Both the position numbers and the translations under genes were made by a program. Below the pieces are notes generated by a model that did no database searches, was not told the origin of the DNA, and saw nothing but the letters and a program-made list of their open reading frames with translations. From Mastigias papua (lineage: Eukaryota > Cnidaria > Scyphozoa > Rhizostomeae > Mastigiidae), in the NCBI GenBank assembly GCA_964019165.1, contig OZ025274.1, forward strand, positions 6,402,368 to 6,466,367: a stretch of DNA of 64,000 bases, in the 5' to 3' direction. Below, one piece after another: positions 37,551-50,978 of the stretch (positions are counted from its first letter, which is position 1; every line of letters begins with the position of its first letter).

Positions 37551-40206
37551 CAGTTAGTTGACTGGCTGGCTGGATATACTTTATATGCTGACAGAGGCTG
37601 ATTTCATGGTGGCTACTAAGCTAATGTATAGCCAAATGCATCTGTCTCAGTCATAACAGACTACTCTCCAGTCCGGAATAGAAGGGGGGGTGGCAATAAG
37701 CGGGGGGGTTGGAAAAAAGTCTCAAAGTAAATAAGCGGGGGGGTTACAATAAGCGGGGGGGGGTGGAAAAGCTCCAAGGTGAATGTCTATGGGGTGGGCT
37801 GTTATTAATGGATGTGGACAGAAGACCAACATATGCACTGGATAAAAAACTTTTTACTTTTTGAAAAACAATTTATTGCGTTTATTACATATTTCTAGCA
37901 TGCTAAAAATGTGTCTATAATCGGCGTTCAGAATGACATCATCATTGGCACAACTGTCGGCTGAGTTTTCAGTGCTTCTTGCAGCAATTACGCATTTCAC
38001 GATAGCATTTTTTCAGCACAACAAACATTCACAACGAGTTACTTTCTCCGGACAATTCTTGGTCTGGTTGGGAAAATGTCCTCTTGGCTCAAAATTAATA
38101 AGCGGGGGGGGGGTTGCAATAAGAATGTCCTGGTGTGCATTTTTCGAAAAAATAAATAGTCGGGGGGGACGTCTATTCCGGACTGGAGAGTAATCAAATA
38201 TCAACCTTGATAACTATGGCATTCAGCTATTGAGAAACAGCTCCAAGAGTTGGATCTACAACATTTCTGACCTGGAAGATCTGCATCCTAATACAACCAC
38301 CATTTTTGATGGCAATATTAGGTACAACAACTGAGAACTGCTATGATTGCATAACAACTGTGACTCAAGAAAGGAAGTAATGTTGATTATTACAAAACCT
38401 TAACAACTGGGAAAATTAGTAGAACTTCTTAACAAGATCATGAAAAAAACCAAAATGTGCAAATTTGCATGCCAAAGTTGGCTGTGATCTGAACATACAA
38501 TGAGTTGAATACTTTTCATGTAAGAGAAAAATCATCCAAATGTTTCTCTCACATTTGCGACATTATCTTCAATTGTATTTACAGCCCCTGGAATAGTGCT
38601 AAGAGCTCAATTGCATTTTTGTCCTAGAAATAATGGTAATACCACTAGTAGTTCAAAAAACCCATGGACAATTTTGAGGAAAGGAGTTCCAAAATCTGAC
38701 AGACATTGAGTTCCTTAAGATCTCTTCTACACTCTGCCAATTATGTCCAGGGGTAGGGGGTAGATGCCTCTCCCCTTCTAACTAATAAGTCTTTGGAATT
38801 TTTGGAGAGTGAGACATTTGGATGAGATCTCTGCTGTAGATTTCTTGATGACCAAACTTTCTGATGAGCTGGCGTATACAAAATAAAACTTCTAGGGTCA
38901 TTGCTTCTTTTGGCTAAATAAAAGTTAGAAAATGATCTTTCACATTGGAGATAAACCAAGAATAAAGAGAGATTGAAATATATTCATGTATTTATATTAA
39001 ATATATCATAAAACATTAAAAACATCCCATTGCAAGGTAGGAAACTTTGTCTGAGATCTGGGTTGTGCAGGGGAAAATGCCTTGTATGTAGTGTGCAAAA
39101 TCACCAAACATGCATATTTCCAGTAGGCACATAATTAACTTAATCATGTGGACACCAAAATACTTTAAGTGTATAACAGACCTGACCTCATTACAACCCC
39201 TAGATCAAAAATACCCTTTTCATCAAGTGCACAGCTCCAGTTTCCTGACAATATCTCAAGTAAGCAAATGCCATTTTCCAAGATGAAACAACTGTCTGTT
39301 GGACAATAAGTTTAATGCTTCTGACATTGACAAACAACACCATTCCATGTCAAATTCTATCATCTAATGATCAATTGAACAGCATATACACAACAAACAA
39401 CAATATAGCAGATGCTCCCTTCCCCTGGCACTAGTATGGTTTTGCACCTCACAGTGATAACAGGGGGCTACCCCCATAAATTATACACCATTTGATAGCT
39501 CTTCATTTGTACATTCATATGCTACCCAATTTACCCCATAGGGTTAGAGGTAGGGTCAGGTTTTGGGTTGGGGTTAGGGTTAGTGTTAGTTATTTCTTGT
39601 CAGCCATTATGAATATCATGGAAATATTCACGATACTCATAATGGCGGACATGAAACAACTAACACTAGCCCTAACCCCTTCTCCTACTGCTAACGGAAA
39701 CCCTATCCCCATGGGGTAAATGGGGTAGCATATGAATGTACAGATGAAGAGCTATCGAATGGTGTATAATTTATGGGGGAAGCACCCTGTTATCACTGTG
39801 AGGTGCAAAACCGTTCTAGCACTTCCTCCCCCTACCCCCCAAAAAAACAAAAAAGAACTGGGCCCTGATGGCCAAATCCAGTCCAGCTCATACTCGCTAT
39901 TACTAGAACATATCTATCTCATATACCACAAACGAGTCTACTGGTGTGTCAAAATTTTTACAGGAAAATATATTCGGTGTGAATATGCCATTGCTGACTG
40001 GCCTACTGTAAACAAGAACAAATCCCACCATCTCATAGTATTAGTAACTTTGTTCATACGTACCCAATTACATAGCCTAAAATCCCCAACTGGATAATTC
40101 TGTGGAGGAAGCCAACTTTTTTGTTTTTGATTGTCACGATTTTAATCGTTTCATACGAAAGAAGAGCGTCCAAAATCTTTGACCCGAAACTCTGGGAAGC
40201 AACCAT
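26109..40206 (-). CDS. P2RX: P2X purinergic receptor (ATP-gated cation channel subunit)
   Basis: This gene encodes one subunit of a trimeric plasma-membrane channel opened by extracellular ATP. Twelve exons join in phase to 424 residues: 40206-40064, 34998-34833, 34644-34497, 32765-32648, 32139-32053, 31454-31313, 28809-28724, 28383-28339, 27946-27856, 27284-27219, 26505-26407 and 26192-26109. Visible marks are the N-terminal YETIK (18-22, the Y-x-T-x-K site), TM1 at about 36-56, TTKLKG with ATP-contacting K70 and K72, all ten ectodomain cysteines, NFR (310-312) and YKAYG (K329), TM2 from about 349 to 376, and YRSHK (383-387), the Y-x3-K trafficking motif. The short tail is acidic. The first intron is 5 kb. 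Intron 2 starts with GC rather than GT. It cannot be assigned to a vertebrate subtype, and lineage-specific paralogues are common. Confidence 0.95.
29165..29500. mobile_element. Inverted-repeat element, family A copy 2 (in P2X intron 6)
   Basis: The left arm reads gaacgtgaatagtctgttgg, then gcacgaaaaggtggaaac, then cctttttcgtccgacactta. The right arm is its inverse: gaatgtcggacgaaaaagtg, then ccactttttcgcgcaacag. A non-repeated core of about 130 bp lies between the arms. It shares arms and the gtccgacac block with the elements at 13130 and 54205. Confidence 0.8.
30311..30562. mobile_element. Inverted-repeat element (MITE-like), 252 bp, in P2X intron 6
   Basis: About 43 bp at the left end (gggacccatcattaattcat, then a G-rich tract ending gggggtggaagacat) pair with the inverse right end (atgtcttccaccccctcccc, then gagccgtccc). 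The interior carries further G-runs. It is non-coding. Flanking bases (tat on the left, taacatat on the right) do not give a clear duplication. Confidence 0.7.
33468..33815 (-). other. Open frame of 115 codons in P2X intron 3, unrecognised
   Basis: A 115-residue open frame lies within P2X intron 3 on the same strand. It has five cysteines but no domain, signal peptide or membrane helix I can identify, and its codons look unconstrained. Most likely a chance frame or repeat residue. Confidence 0.12.
34831..34832 (-). promoter_or_regulatory. Non-canonical GC splice donor of P2X intron 2
   Basis: On the minus strand exon 2 ends ...CCACAG followed by GCGAGT. Cutting there gives VIPPQ joined to ENNEFFVMTN, the expected P2X sequence. 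The nearby GT (CGA|GTAGGA) would shift the frame and hit a stop within a few codons. GC-AG introns are a known minor class, and the exon flank CAG fits their strong-consensus rule. Confidence 0.85.
35274..35505. repeat. TTAG tetranucleotide repeat (in P2X intron 1)
   Basis: A pure run of gttagttagtt occupies roughly 35274-35340 and then decays into variants such as gctagctac and agtaagctaatt up to about 35505. Confidence 0.9.
35652..35831 (-). mobile_element. Pogo/CENP-B-type transposase N-terminal fragment (in P2X intron 1)
   Basis: The minus strand reads YPSGLQLKVIEYALAHRNRE followed by ARGKFGVNEAIVRRSLKAKD. This matches the N-terminal helix-turn-helix of CENP-B/pogo/Tigger-type transposases and of genes derived from them (pattern LK.KV.EYA...GNR.AAR.FGV.E..VR.W...). 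The conserved tryptophan is a serine here and a stop follows after VPKVEAY. No DDE catalytic region is nearby, so it is a relic. Confidence 0.6.
36890..37575. repeat. Long TTAG/GCTAG array (in P2X intron 1)
   Basis: Nearly 700 bp are built from gttagttagttag with interspersed gctag and gtcag variants that themselves recur in blocks such as gttagttagtcagttagtta. The mixture of variants indicates an older array with local re-amplification, unlike the purer run at 35274. Confidence 0.9.
37664..38190. mobile_element. TA-flanked terminal-inverted-repeat element, 527 bp (in P2X intron 1)
   Basis: The ends ctctccagtccggaataga and tctattccggactggagag are exact inverse copies and each is flanked by TA, the duplication typical of Tc1/mariner-type insertion. 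The interior repeats the motif aataagcgggggg several times. The two opposite open frames of 63 and 86 codons show no transposase motif. It is therefore a non-autonomous element that would rely on a transposase elsewhere. Confidence 0.8.
39427..39823. repeat. Near-perfect 0.4-kb palindrome (in P2X intron 1)
   Basis: The left half (gcacctcacagtgataacag, then ctcttcatttgtacattcat, then agggttagggttagtgttag) is mirrored as reverse complement by the right half around a centre at about 39625, giving arms of roughly 180-190 bp and a short loop. A transcript through it would form a long double-stranded stem. The arms contain GGTTAGGG-type, telomere-like motifs. The structure fits a foldback transposon. 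Confidence 0.85.
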
Positions 40207-41379
40207 CTTGTCTTCTAGGCGATACTTTCAGATTACGTTAGCGTTGCTGCTGTTGTATTGCTCTACTTCAACAGTTACTTCAATGCTCTACTCCAAGAAA
40301 CTTGGAGGGAATATTTGTGGCTCGCAGGTAGATAGTCCCATTCTTGTTAAATTCTTTGCAGTGTGAAACAGTTAAGATTTATTAGGTGCCTTCAGTCCGT
40401 TTAACTAGAGGATTTGACTGATCTGGCCTACCATCTGACAAGGTTGCCCACCCACTATATTAGAACAATAGATTTAGGAGCACCCACTTGACCCATTTGA
40501 CCATGGTTGTCAGTACTCAAGGCTGCACACGAGACTCAGGACCTTTTACCTATCGCAAAGTGGTCGCATGCCCAGGGGCCCCTTTGCAGCTTAGAGGGCT
40601 GCCCCATTTTGCCTGTGAAGATGCCCCTTAATGCATGCCCCCCCCCTAGTGCATTGAATGCTTCTTACGTCTATGTTTCCAGACTTCAGGGACCACGCAG
40701 GAGTTTATGAGCAAATGGGGTGAACGGTAAAAGTACATCAAAATAGAGTGTCGGGAACGACCCTTTCAAGAAATATCTGCTACTTTACGATTATATTTAA
40801 ACAGTATGCTTCTTAAGAGGCCTTCTTTCTCTCAACACATCAGAACAAAAAACCATTACAGAGATTTGAAATAAGGATATTGGTGATAGCAAACCAAGCT
40901 CATTACAAAGGGAAAACAGCCTTTAGTGAACAAGATAAGCTGCCAAAAACCCAGTTACAGTGTCCCATTTTTTTGCAAAGCACTATTAAGTCCACTAATG
41001 AACAGTCGTTAAGCACAAAGTTGAGATACCTTTGTTATCCATGAAATTGCTATCAACTTCTAGGAGAGATTTAGTATCTGCTCAGTTGATATAGATTTGC
41101 AACAATTAACGTACTAAATTTGTGTGTGATTTCTTTCGTTGTTTTATTACAAATGAGAAATGCTGAAAACATCACATTTGTAGTGTTTTCTATAACTATG
41201 TTCAAAAACGTTAAGGACTACAGCTCCTGCTAGCCGAATGGGGGCGCGGTTCAAATTGATCTTCAAAATTCAAAACTTGTATTTCTTACCAAGCATAAAG
41301 GATGACAAAAGGTACAACTTAATGATGATTTATACATTTAGGTAACGAATCTACTTCTTAAGTCTTTCGCGATATGAGT
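40207..41379. other. Upstream flank of P2X, nothing recognised
   Basis: About 1.2 kb above the P2X start codon. It should hold the promoter and 5' UTR, but I see no definite TATA box or other site. The open frames 40121-40366 and 40507-40710 (plus) are, respectively, antisense to the first P2X exon and unrecognised. Confidence 0.4.
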
Positions 41380-41570
41380 CACCTTTTGGCAAATCAAAGT
41401 GAAAGAAGGGACCATCTACTGAGGAGGCAAACTTAGAGAAATACGGCAACTGGGATTGCTATCCCCCAAGTTTATGTACTAAAAGAGGCCCTGATTCCAT
41501 CTCACGACCAAACATAACCAAAGTGTCGTCAATATATCGAAAGTAGACACCTAGATATGCGGTGTGATCA
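41380..41570 (-). mobile_element. Reverse transcriptase fragment, possibly Penelope-like
   Basis: The minus strand reads GVYFRYIDDTLVMFG near 41560-41515, a Y-[IV]-D-D catalytic box in the context (R-Y-[IV]-D-D-T) seen in Penelope-like and related reverse transcriptases rather than the YADDT of LINEs. Downstream FHFDLPKGDSYRERLKK is readable in another frame. The coding sequence is broken by stops. The Penelope assignment rests on the short motif alone. Confidence 0.45.
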
Positions 41571-41719
41571 AATAGCCCTTAATTGATTTGATATCATTTT
41601 TCATTTCACTTGTTTTAACGCTTTTCAGGGAGGGTGTCAGTTTTGTTTATCTTTCTAGGCCATTTAATAGTTTTGTACCCCGATAAGAATAAGCCTTTTG
41701 GCCATTGATCGTTTATAGG

Positions 41720-42640
41720 AGCGATATCTGAACATTAGTTTCTAATGAGCGTACTAACCGTTCTCTAGTGTCAGAACGTTTTACGAATAAGTTTTTCAAG
41801 TAGTCTGTGCCTCTGGACCAAGTGAATTCAGAAACGTGCAAGGCAAAGTGGCAGTCTCTTTTCTTACAAGATCATAGATAGTTGACCAGCTAAGATTCTG
41901 AATTGTTGGAGCAGCAGAAGCATAGTCTGAGTTGCTAATTACTATTCTTGTACCTCTGTTTTGGATTTTTTGGAAGATGTCAGTTTTTGATTCACTACAG
42001 CAGCCCCAGACGGAACAACAGTAACTCATATGAGATCCAGCAATTCCTCTGTATAATGTTGAGTATATCAGGTGGTAGGTATGTGCTACAATACCTGGTA
42101 AATCCAAGGGCTTGATTTGCTCCGGCTTCGAGAGTATCAATCAATTCCTCCGAGCTGAGTCTACTGTCATAACTGAACACTTTTAGAAGTATCTTGTATT
42201 GGTAATTATTTCAGTATTCTGGTCACCTATCTAAAAAAAATTGAGCACCAGGCTGGCTTTTGATCTTGCAGATGTTTGGAGTAGAGCCTATAAGGAGTGA
42301 GTGTGTTTTGACAACATTCAAAGAATGCTTATTTGCATGCAGTCAATCCTGCGGCTTCAATACATCTAAGTTTAGGTCATTTTGTTGTTCATCAATGCTC
42401 TTTTAAGAGAGGGAAATACCCATTTCAACAGCATACGCGCTGGCATTAGACTTCCGCAAAGAAAAGACATTATTGATAAGGAATAGGAGTGGACCAAGGA
42501 AAAAGCCTTGAGGAACTCCAGAAATTATTTCTTATACCTCATAGGAAGTGGCATTTATCATGCAGAATTGTTTACCTTTACCCACATATCAAGTCTATTT
42601 CCATGAAAATCAGTAAAGATGCTAGCTAAAACCAGTCCCA
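41720..42640 (-). mobile_element. Non-LTR retrotransposon, C-terminal half of reverse transcriptase
   Basis: In order on the minus strand: SGVPQGFFLGPLLFLI near 42535-42480, then LHANKHSLNVVKTHSLLIGS, then ISYELLLFRLG/SVWGCCSESKTDIFQKIQN, RGTRIVISNSDY and IQNLSWSTIYDLVRKE. This is the normal order from palm to the end of the protein in CR1/Jockey-type elements. The YADD box is unreadable, and frameshifts separate the pieces. Confidence 0.75.
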
Positions 42641-43776
42641 AATGGCTATCCATTGCCACTCCACCTAATTGTTGTTTGTTACACATTTGAAGGATACCCT
42701 CTTTAACAAGATATCCTATGGCTCCACCATTCTTCCATCACTTAAACACCCAACACAGTGCTTTGTTCAAGTTATTGAGTTGTCAAATATAGAGTAGTTG
42801 CTTTTTGTTTTGCTTCCTATGTTTGCTTTCTCAAATTTGTGCATTGTTCTTCAGTTACTATTTTTTATCTTTTCTGCTTTGTTTGTGATTTCTTTTGGTA
42901 TTTGCCAAAAGAAATGTATTGTTGACTGTAAGATGTATTGTAACAGTTATATGGATAAAAGAAACACATCTTATATATATATATTTTATAAATTTGTCAT
43001 CAATAAAACTCAACTCCATTCCTCATATGGTAATTAGTATTAATCCTTTGAACATATTCTCAGGGACTGGAGGGCAATCAAAGCCACCACCTCACCATAG
43101 TATAAAGCATTGGCACAAATGCTATGGTCCCATCTAATGGCAAATGAGCATATTTATACACCAGGGAATTCATGGACTCACAATGCATGATGTTCACTCC
43201 ATAACTCATTTGAATCATATGCATTAGAATGCACATAAATATTGGCAAGAATGCATAATACTATACACTAATTTGTTCCAAAAATGTCATATAGGGGTAG
43301 AGAAATAAGAGAGAAATGACACTCTAATGAAACTCCATGAAATGATCAAACATGAGTTAGTAGTATACCCAAATATCAAACCGAACATAAATTAGTAAGA
43401 AAATGCAGTTACTGTTATCAATAATGTTCACAAACGCCTGTAAAAAATCTGTAAAAAATATATTTTACAAAATTACCTTCCAGAAACACAAAAAATGTTA
43501 GTTTTAACTTTAAAAATCTATGACTACAATAGATATGACTTTCCTGCTTAGTCTTTTCAATCTAACACAAAGGGGTTTTTACACAAATAAAATTCTCTTA
43601 TCCAGCCCTAGCAGAATGCTCTGATAAAATCCATATGAAGTGATAATGACATCAAAAATAAGTGGGTGCATGAGTTATTCCAAAAATGGAGCATGTGGCA
43701 ATACTCAGAAAGTTGATGATTACCTATCATTCAAGGAAGTGTACTAGCAAGATTATTGACAGATGTCAGTGAAACC
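42641..43776. other. Downstream flank of ZNHIT3, nothing recognised
   Basis: About 1.1 kb between the retrotransposon fragment and the ZNHIT3 stop. The short pair accatagtat/aatgctatggt near 43095-43130 can fold but is not specific. The 79- and 80-codon open frames at 42798-43137 overlap in different frames and are not convincing. Confidence 0.4.
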
Positions 43777-46700
43777 TCAGCTGTCAGGCTCTCCTTGAAT
43801 AATCTTCATGCAAACATCCACAAATTCTGTAAAAATTGGGATTTGCATTGCTTCATCTAGTTTCTCTCCTGGGTTTGGGGAGGAATCAACATCAATCAAC
43901 AGCTGCTGCAAATGCTTATTTCTAAGCTGGCTCTTCACTTCCTCTGAATGACCTAGTTAAGGATAGAAGGTTAAATTTATAAAGATTGGCAGCTAAGAAA
44001 TCAGGTAACAAGTCCGGCAAGTATCCAAGAGATCACACAAATCAATATGGAACAACACGGTTCAACATCACATTTGATGGCATTTACACATTTAGAGTAA
44101 AATTCATCCCTAATGCATGACAGAAATTGCAATGAAACCATAATAATAAAAAAATAGCAAGTAGACAAAGAGCAAAAGTACCAAAATCATGCACCAAAAG
44201 AAGGCCCTACCTTTACTACATACAACAGACATCATATTTCAAAGTTAGATTGAAATCCTTGTGCATAGTTCTAAGAGGTATAACAAAGATTGAGAGTTAG
44301 GTTGAATTACTTTTATACCAGTAAGTAAAAAACAGCTTACAATAATGCTAGAGTTAAGCTAAATTTGCTTTCTAGAAAATGATAAACATATAATACCTAG
44401 AAGCTGCAGTTTCTCTGGAGACACCCAATCATCTTCATCAATGCCATCTGTAATATCTGGAGATTTTCCTATTTCCCCATCTTCCATCTCACTATCTGCA
44501 ATTTAGAAATGAATGTGACCAGCTTGAGAGAACAAAAATAGCATTATCAATATGGGCTGTAAGTCTTTAAATGAGCAACACAATATGAAAGTAAATATAT
44601 AATAAAGCATGGAAACACATATACAAAACACTTATTTCTCCCCTGGTGCATTACAAAAAACAATATTTACAGACCTCCCAGCCAAAATTTATAGATTCTT
44701 TTAAGAATTTACCCCAGTCTTCTACCATATTTTATGCCATTTTATGCTACAGTCTGAAAGCATTTATAAATTTCATAAATTTCATGCTATTTCATAGAAC
44801 CCAAGTGGTATTTTATCAAATAAGTTGATTTAAGTTGTGTCATTTATGGTAAGAGGCTTGAAGCTAATGCGGTTCAAAGTAAAAGAGACAAACAAACAAC
44901 CATGTAGAAAAAGGAAAACCAACCAGCAACTAGGAACAAAGAATAGGAATGAATAACATAAGAGAATGGTTACAGGTAAACAGGGACAGGAGTGAAGAGC
45001 TTCAAAATTCTGACTGACAAAGGGTCAATTATCATTTTGTATGAAAGTCAAACTTTGATGAACACTTACTATTGTTTACTATCAACATTCACTATGGAAA
45101 TCTACTGTTACAAGGCAGGTATGCAGACAGCTGAACAAGACTGTGTTTATGTAGAAAAACTTTCACCAATGGATCAAAGACTATGTGCCAATATAACCTG
45201 TCATAGTGATATTGTATAAAATTGGGGGCCTGGGGCAATGCCCTCTAAAACATCAGAAAATGCCCTTTTAGCAAATAGAATGTTCTTTTTTCATCATTGA
45301 ATTTCATACTGAGAAGGAGAACCCAATCAGAAACATTGCATCATAAGATAGTCTGATCTTGTTTTCATCTAAAAATGCACAAAGCTGAATTGATACGCAG
45401 GGGGTTATTACAATCATTTCTCAACATCAATTCTCAGATCCCATTTACACAAGTACAGCTCTATTCTGCCAGTATCTCTTCAGTGATACAATATGGAAGA
45501 GATATTTCTTGAGCTCAACACCTATGAAATTTTATGCTAATTTACATCCAGTTACTATATTTCATACCAATTTATCAAAAATTAAGCCAGGTCCAAAATT
45601 GTATGTTTTCCTTTCTTCTTATGCTGTCAGGCAGGCCTGTATTTACATCCAGTGGTATCAAATGTATGTAGCAAATCAACCTTCAAAAATATATAATTAA
45701 TCCTACCATTATTGCCATTATTGGTGCATTCTTCAAGTTTTTTTTCACATTTTGTTTCTAAGAAAACAAAAAAGTAGTAATAGCAATAGGTAAGGAACAT
45801 TTATTTGCATGAGACTGCCACTGGCCAACCTGCAAAGTATGTAAGAACTAGATAAGATCTTGCAAATGATGTGAGAGGGAATTAAATCTTTTCAAATTGA
45901 CAAGAATATTTAAAAGTTTCATTTTACTCCAAAGAACTAACCTATCATATTCAAATAATAACATTTTGTATGCTTTTTGTAATTGTGAAAGATCTCATCT
46001 AACAGGAGTTCAAATGTCTCTAGGTAACAAATCATTTGATGCAATAGCCAGACTAAATATTATCATCATCATCATAGTCCCTTAACCATTAGGTCATGGG
46101 GGCACAACTGCACTTCATTCCACAACATGTTTCCATGCCTCTCTGTCTCCAACTGTTGTTATCAATTCCATCACTATATGTTGATTATTATAGTTTCCTA
46201 TGGCACACCGGTGTCTCTAGCCTAAAGGTTCCCATACAGCCCTCCCTTCTGTATCTATTGCCTCATCCATGCAGTTGTCAAACTCTATAGACTAGATACT
46301 AGGGACAGTTAATAATCCAGGATTGGAAACCAGTGCGCAGGACATTGTGTTGGTATTTGAGCATATTACAATGCAATGAATTATCTGCATTTCCTTAACA
46401 TGAATGCAGAACAATTAAATGAATCTCCTTTGTAAGCTTTACATGGAAAGCACCTTGGATATGAAAGTATGGCTATTTTGTGACCAAAATAAGTTCCTTC
46501 AAAGAATTCAATCTTCCAAAGAATGTTGAGAGAAGTATACAAAATTTGAATTTATGAACAAATTAGTTATGAAGTCAACAGTTATTGCCAAGCCAATGTG
46601 CAAACAATATTCTTGTTGGCATTGCAGGTATCTGTAGCAGTCCACTCTACAGAACACAGGGCTCCAAAAGTGTATTTTTCAAAACTTCCATAAAATAGAA

Positions 46701-47350
46701 GCAAACCTAACCTTTATGCTGTTTGTAGCAGCCAAGAGAGCAACTAAAAGATAAAATTTGGACTATATTTGAATGCAGATGATATTATTATTTACCCTAT
46801 CATGCAATTACAAGGGAGTGTTGCCTAAAAAGTTTAGAGGGATGCCATTGCAGATATGTACCTCTCCCAGAAATAGAAGGCCCAACCCCAATAAATTGCA
46901 TATATGCAATCCATAGCTCTTGATGATTACATCAAGAAGAGACAGTCATTTACCTCATCACTCAACTTCTCGATGAGTTAGCCCCAAAGAACGCTTTACT
47001 GCGAATAAACATTGCTGCTATGTTTTCTCGCTAAGTGGCATACGTGCACGGGACAGTGTTAGCACTAAAATAATCTCATATTGCTACAATTTGGTATACT
47101 TCATCGATATCAAGCTGATGATAGTCGCAGAAATTTTGATGGTCTGGTCCTATTTAATAAAGACAACTGAGAGCAGTTGATAATCTCAATATGATTATTA
47201 TACGCACGTCATTGCCATACATTTATCTATATATTTGCTTACATTACACTTCAAAACCTCCTCAAATGCTCTGACTTACTACAGTATTAGGCAAGTAGGG
47301 CACTTGTACTTTGATTCTTCACTTTTGCATATATCACAATTACCTTTCAT
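43777..47350 (-). CDS. ZNHIT3: Zinc finger HIT domain-containing protein 3
   Basis: In other eukaryotes ZNHIT3 (yeast Hit1) works with NUFIP in assembling box C/D snoRNPs. Five exons join in phase to 142 residues: 47350-47280, 46743-46712, 45757-45707, 44495-44397 and 43952-43777. Residues 5-38 form a complete zf-HIT module with seven Cys and one His (C5, C8, C17, C20, C25, C29, H33, C38) across exons 1-3. The 32-bp second exon encodes only YCSLGCYKQHK. An acidic stretch follows, then SQLRNKHLQQLLIDVD and PIFTEFVDVC, which match the C-terminal part of the vertebrate protein (about 155 residues). The start is taken at MKGNCDIC. The frame stays open upstream to 47473, but that extension would run against the neighbour's promoter and is not conserved in the family as I know it. 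Confidence 0.92.
46040..46320. repeat. Probable dispersed repeat in ZNHIT3 intron 2-3 region
   Basis: The stretch starting tatcatcatcatcatagtccct and running through ggtcatgggggcacaactgc and ccatgcctctctgtctccaa has the look of a dispersed, formerly mobile sequence: a triplet run at one end, then unique text unrelated to the surroundings. I see no second copy in the window. It lies between exons 3 and 2. Confidence 0.35.
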
Positions 47351-47493
47351 CGTACTAAAAAGGCAACTTTCCTTATCAAGAAAAAACTTAACCGCACAAG
47401 CACACTTGCAGTTCGGCCATGATTTATGAGAGGAGTTCTCGTTTTGAAAAGGAGGTACTTGACATTGCTTCATTGTTGCTAAGGAGCGTATTT
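47351..47493. promoter_or_regulatory. Shared (bidirectional) promoter region of ZNHIT3 and the SAMD15-like gene
   Basis: The proposed start codons of two divergent genes are only about 145 bp apart, so both 5' UTRs and the core promoter must fit here or overlap the first exons. No TATA box is evident. Such compact head-to-head pairs usually share one nucleosome-free promoter; that is inference from spacing. Confidence 0.55.

Positions 47494-50978
<3,485 letters not shown>

Noticed and set aside
47101..47160. Candidate ZNHIT3 exon 2 after an AG at about 47151
   Set aside because: The phase would create a stop. The 32-bp exon at 46712-46743 restores the zinc finger with correct phase.
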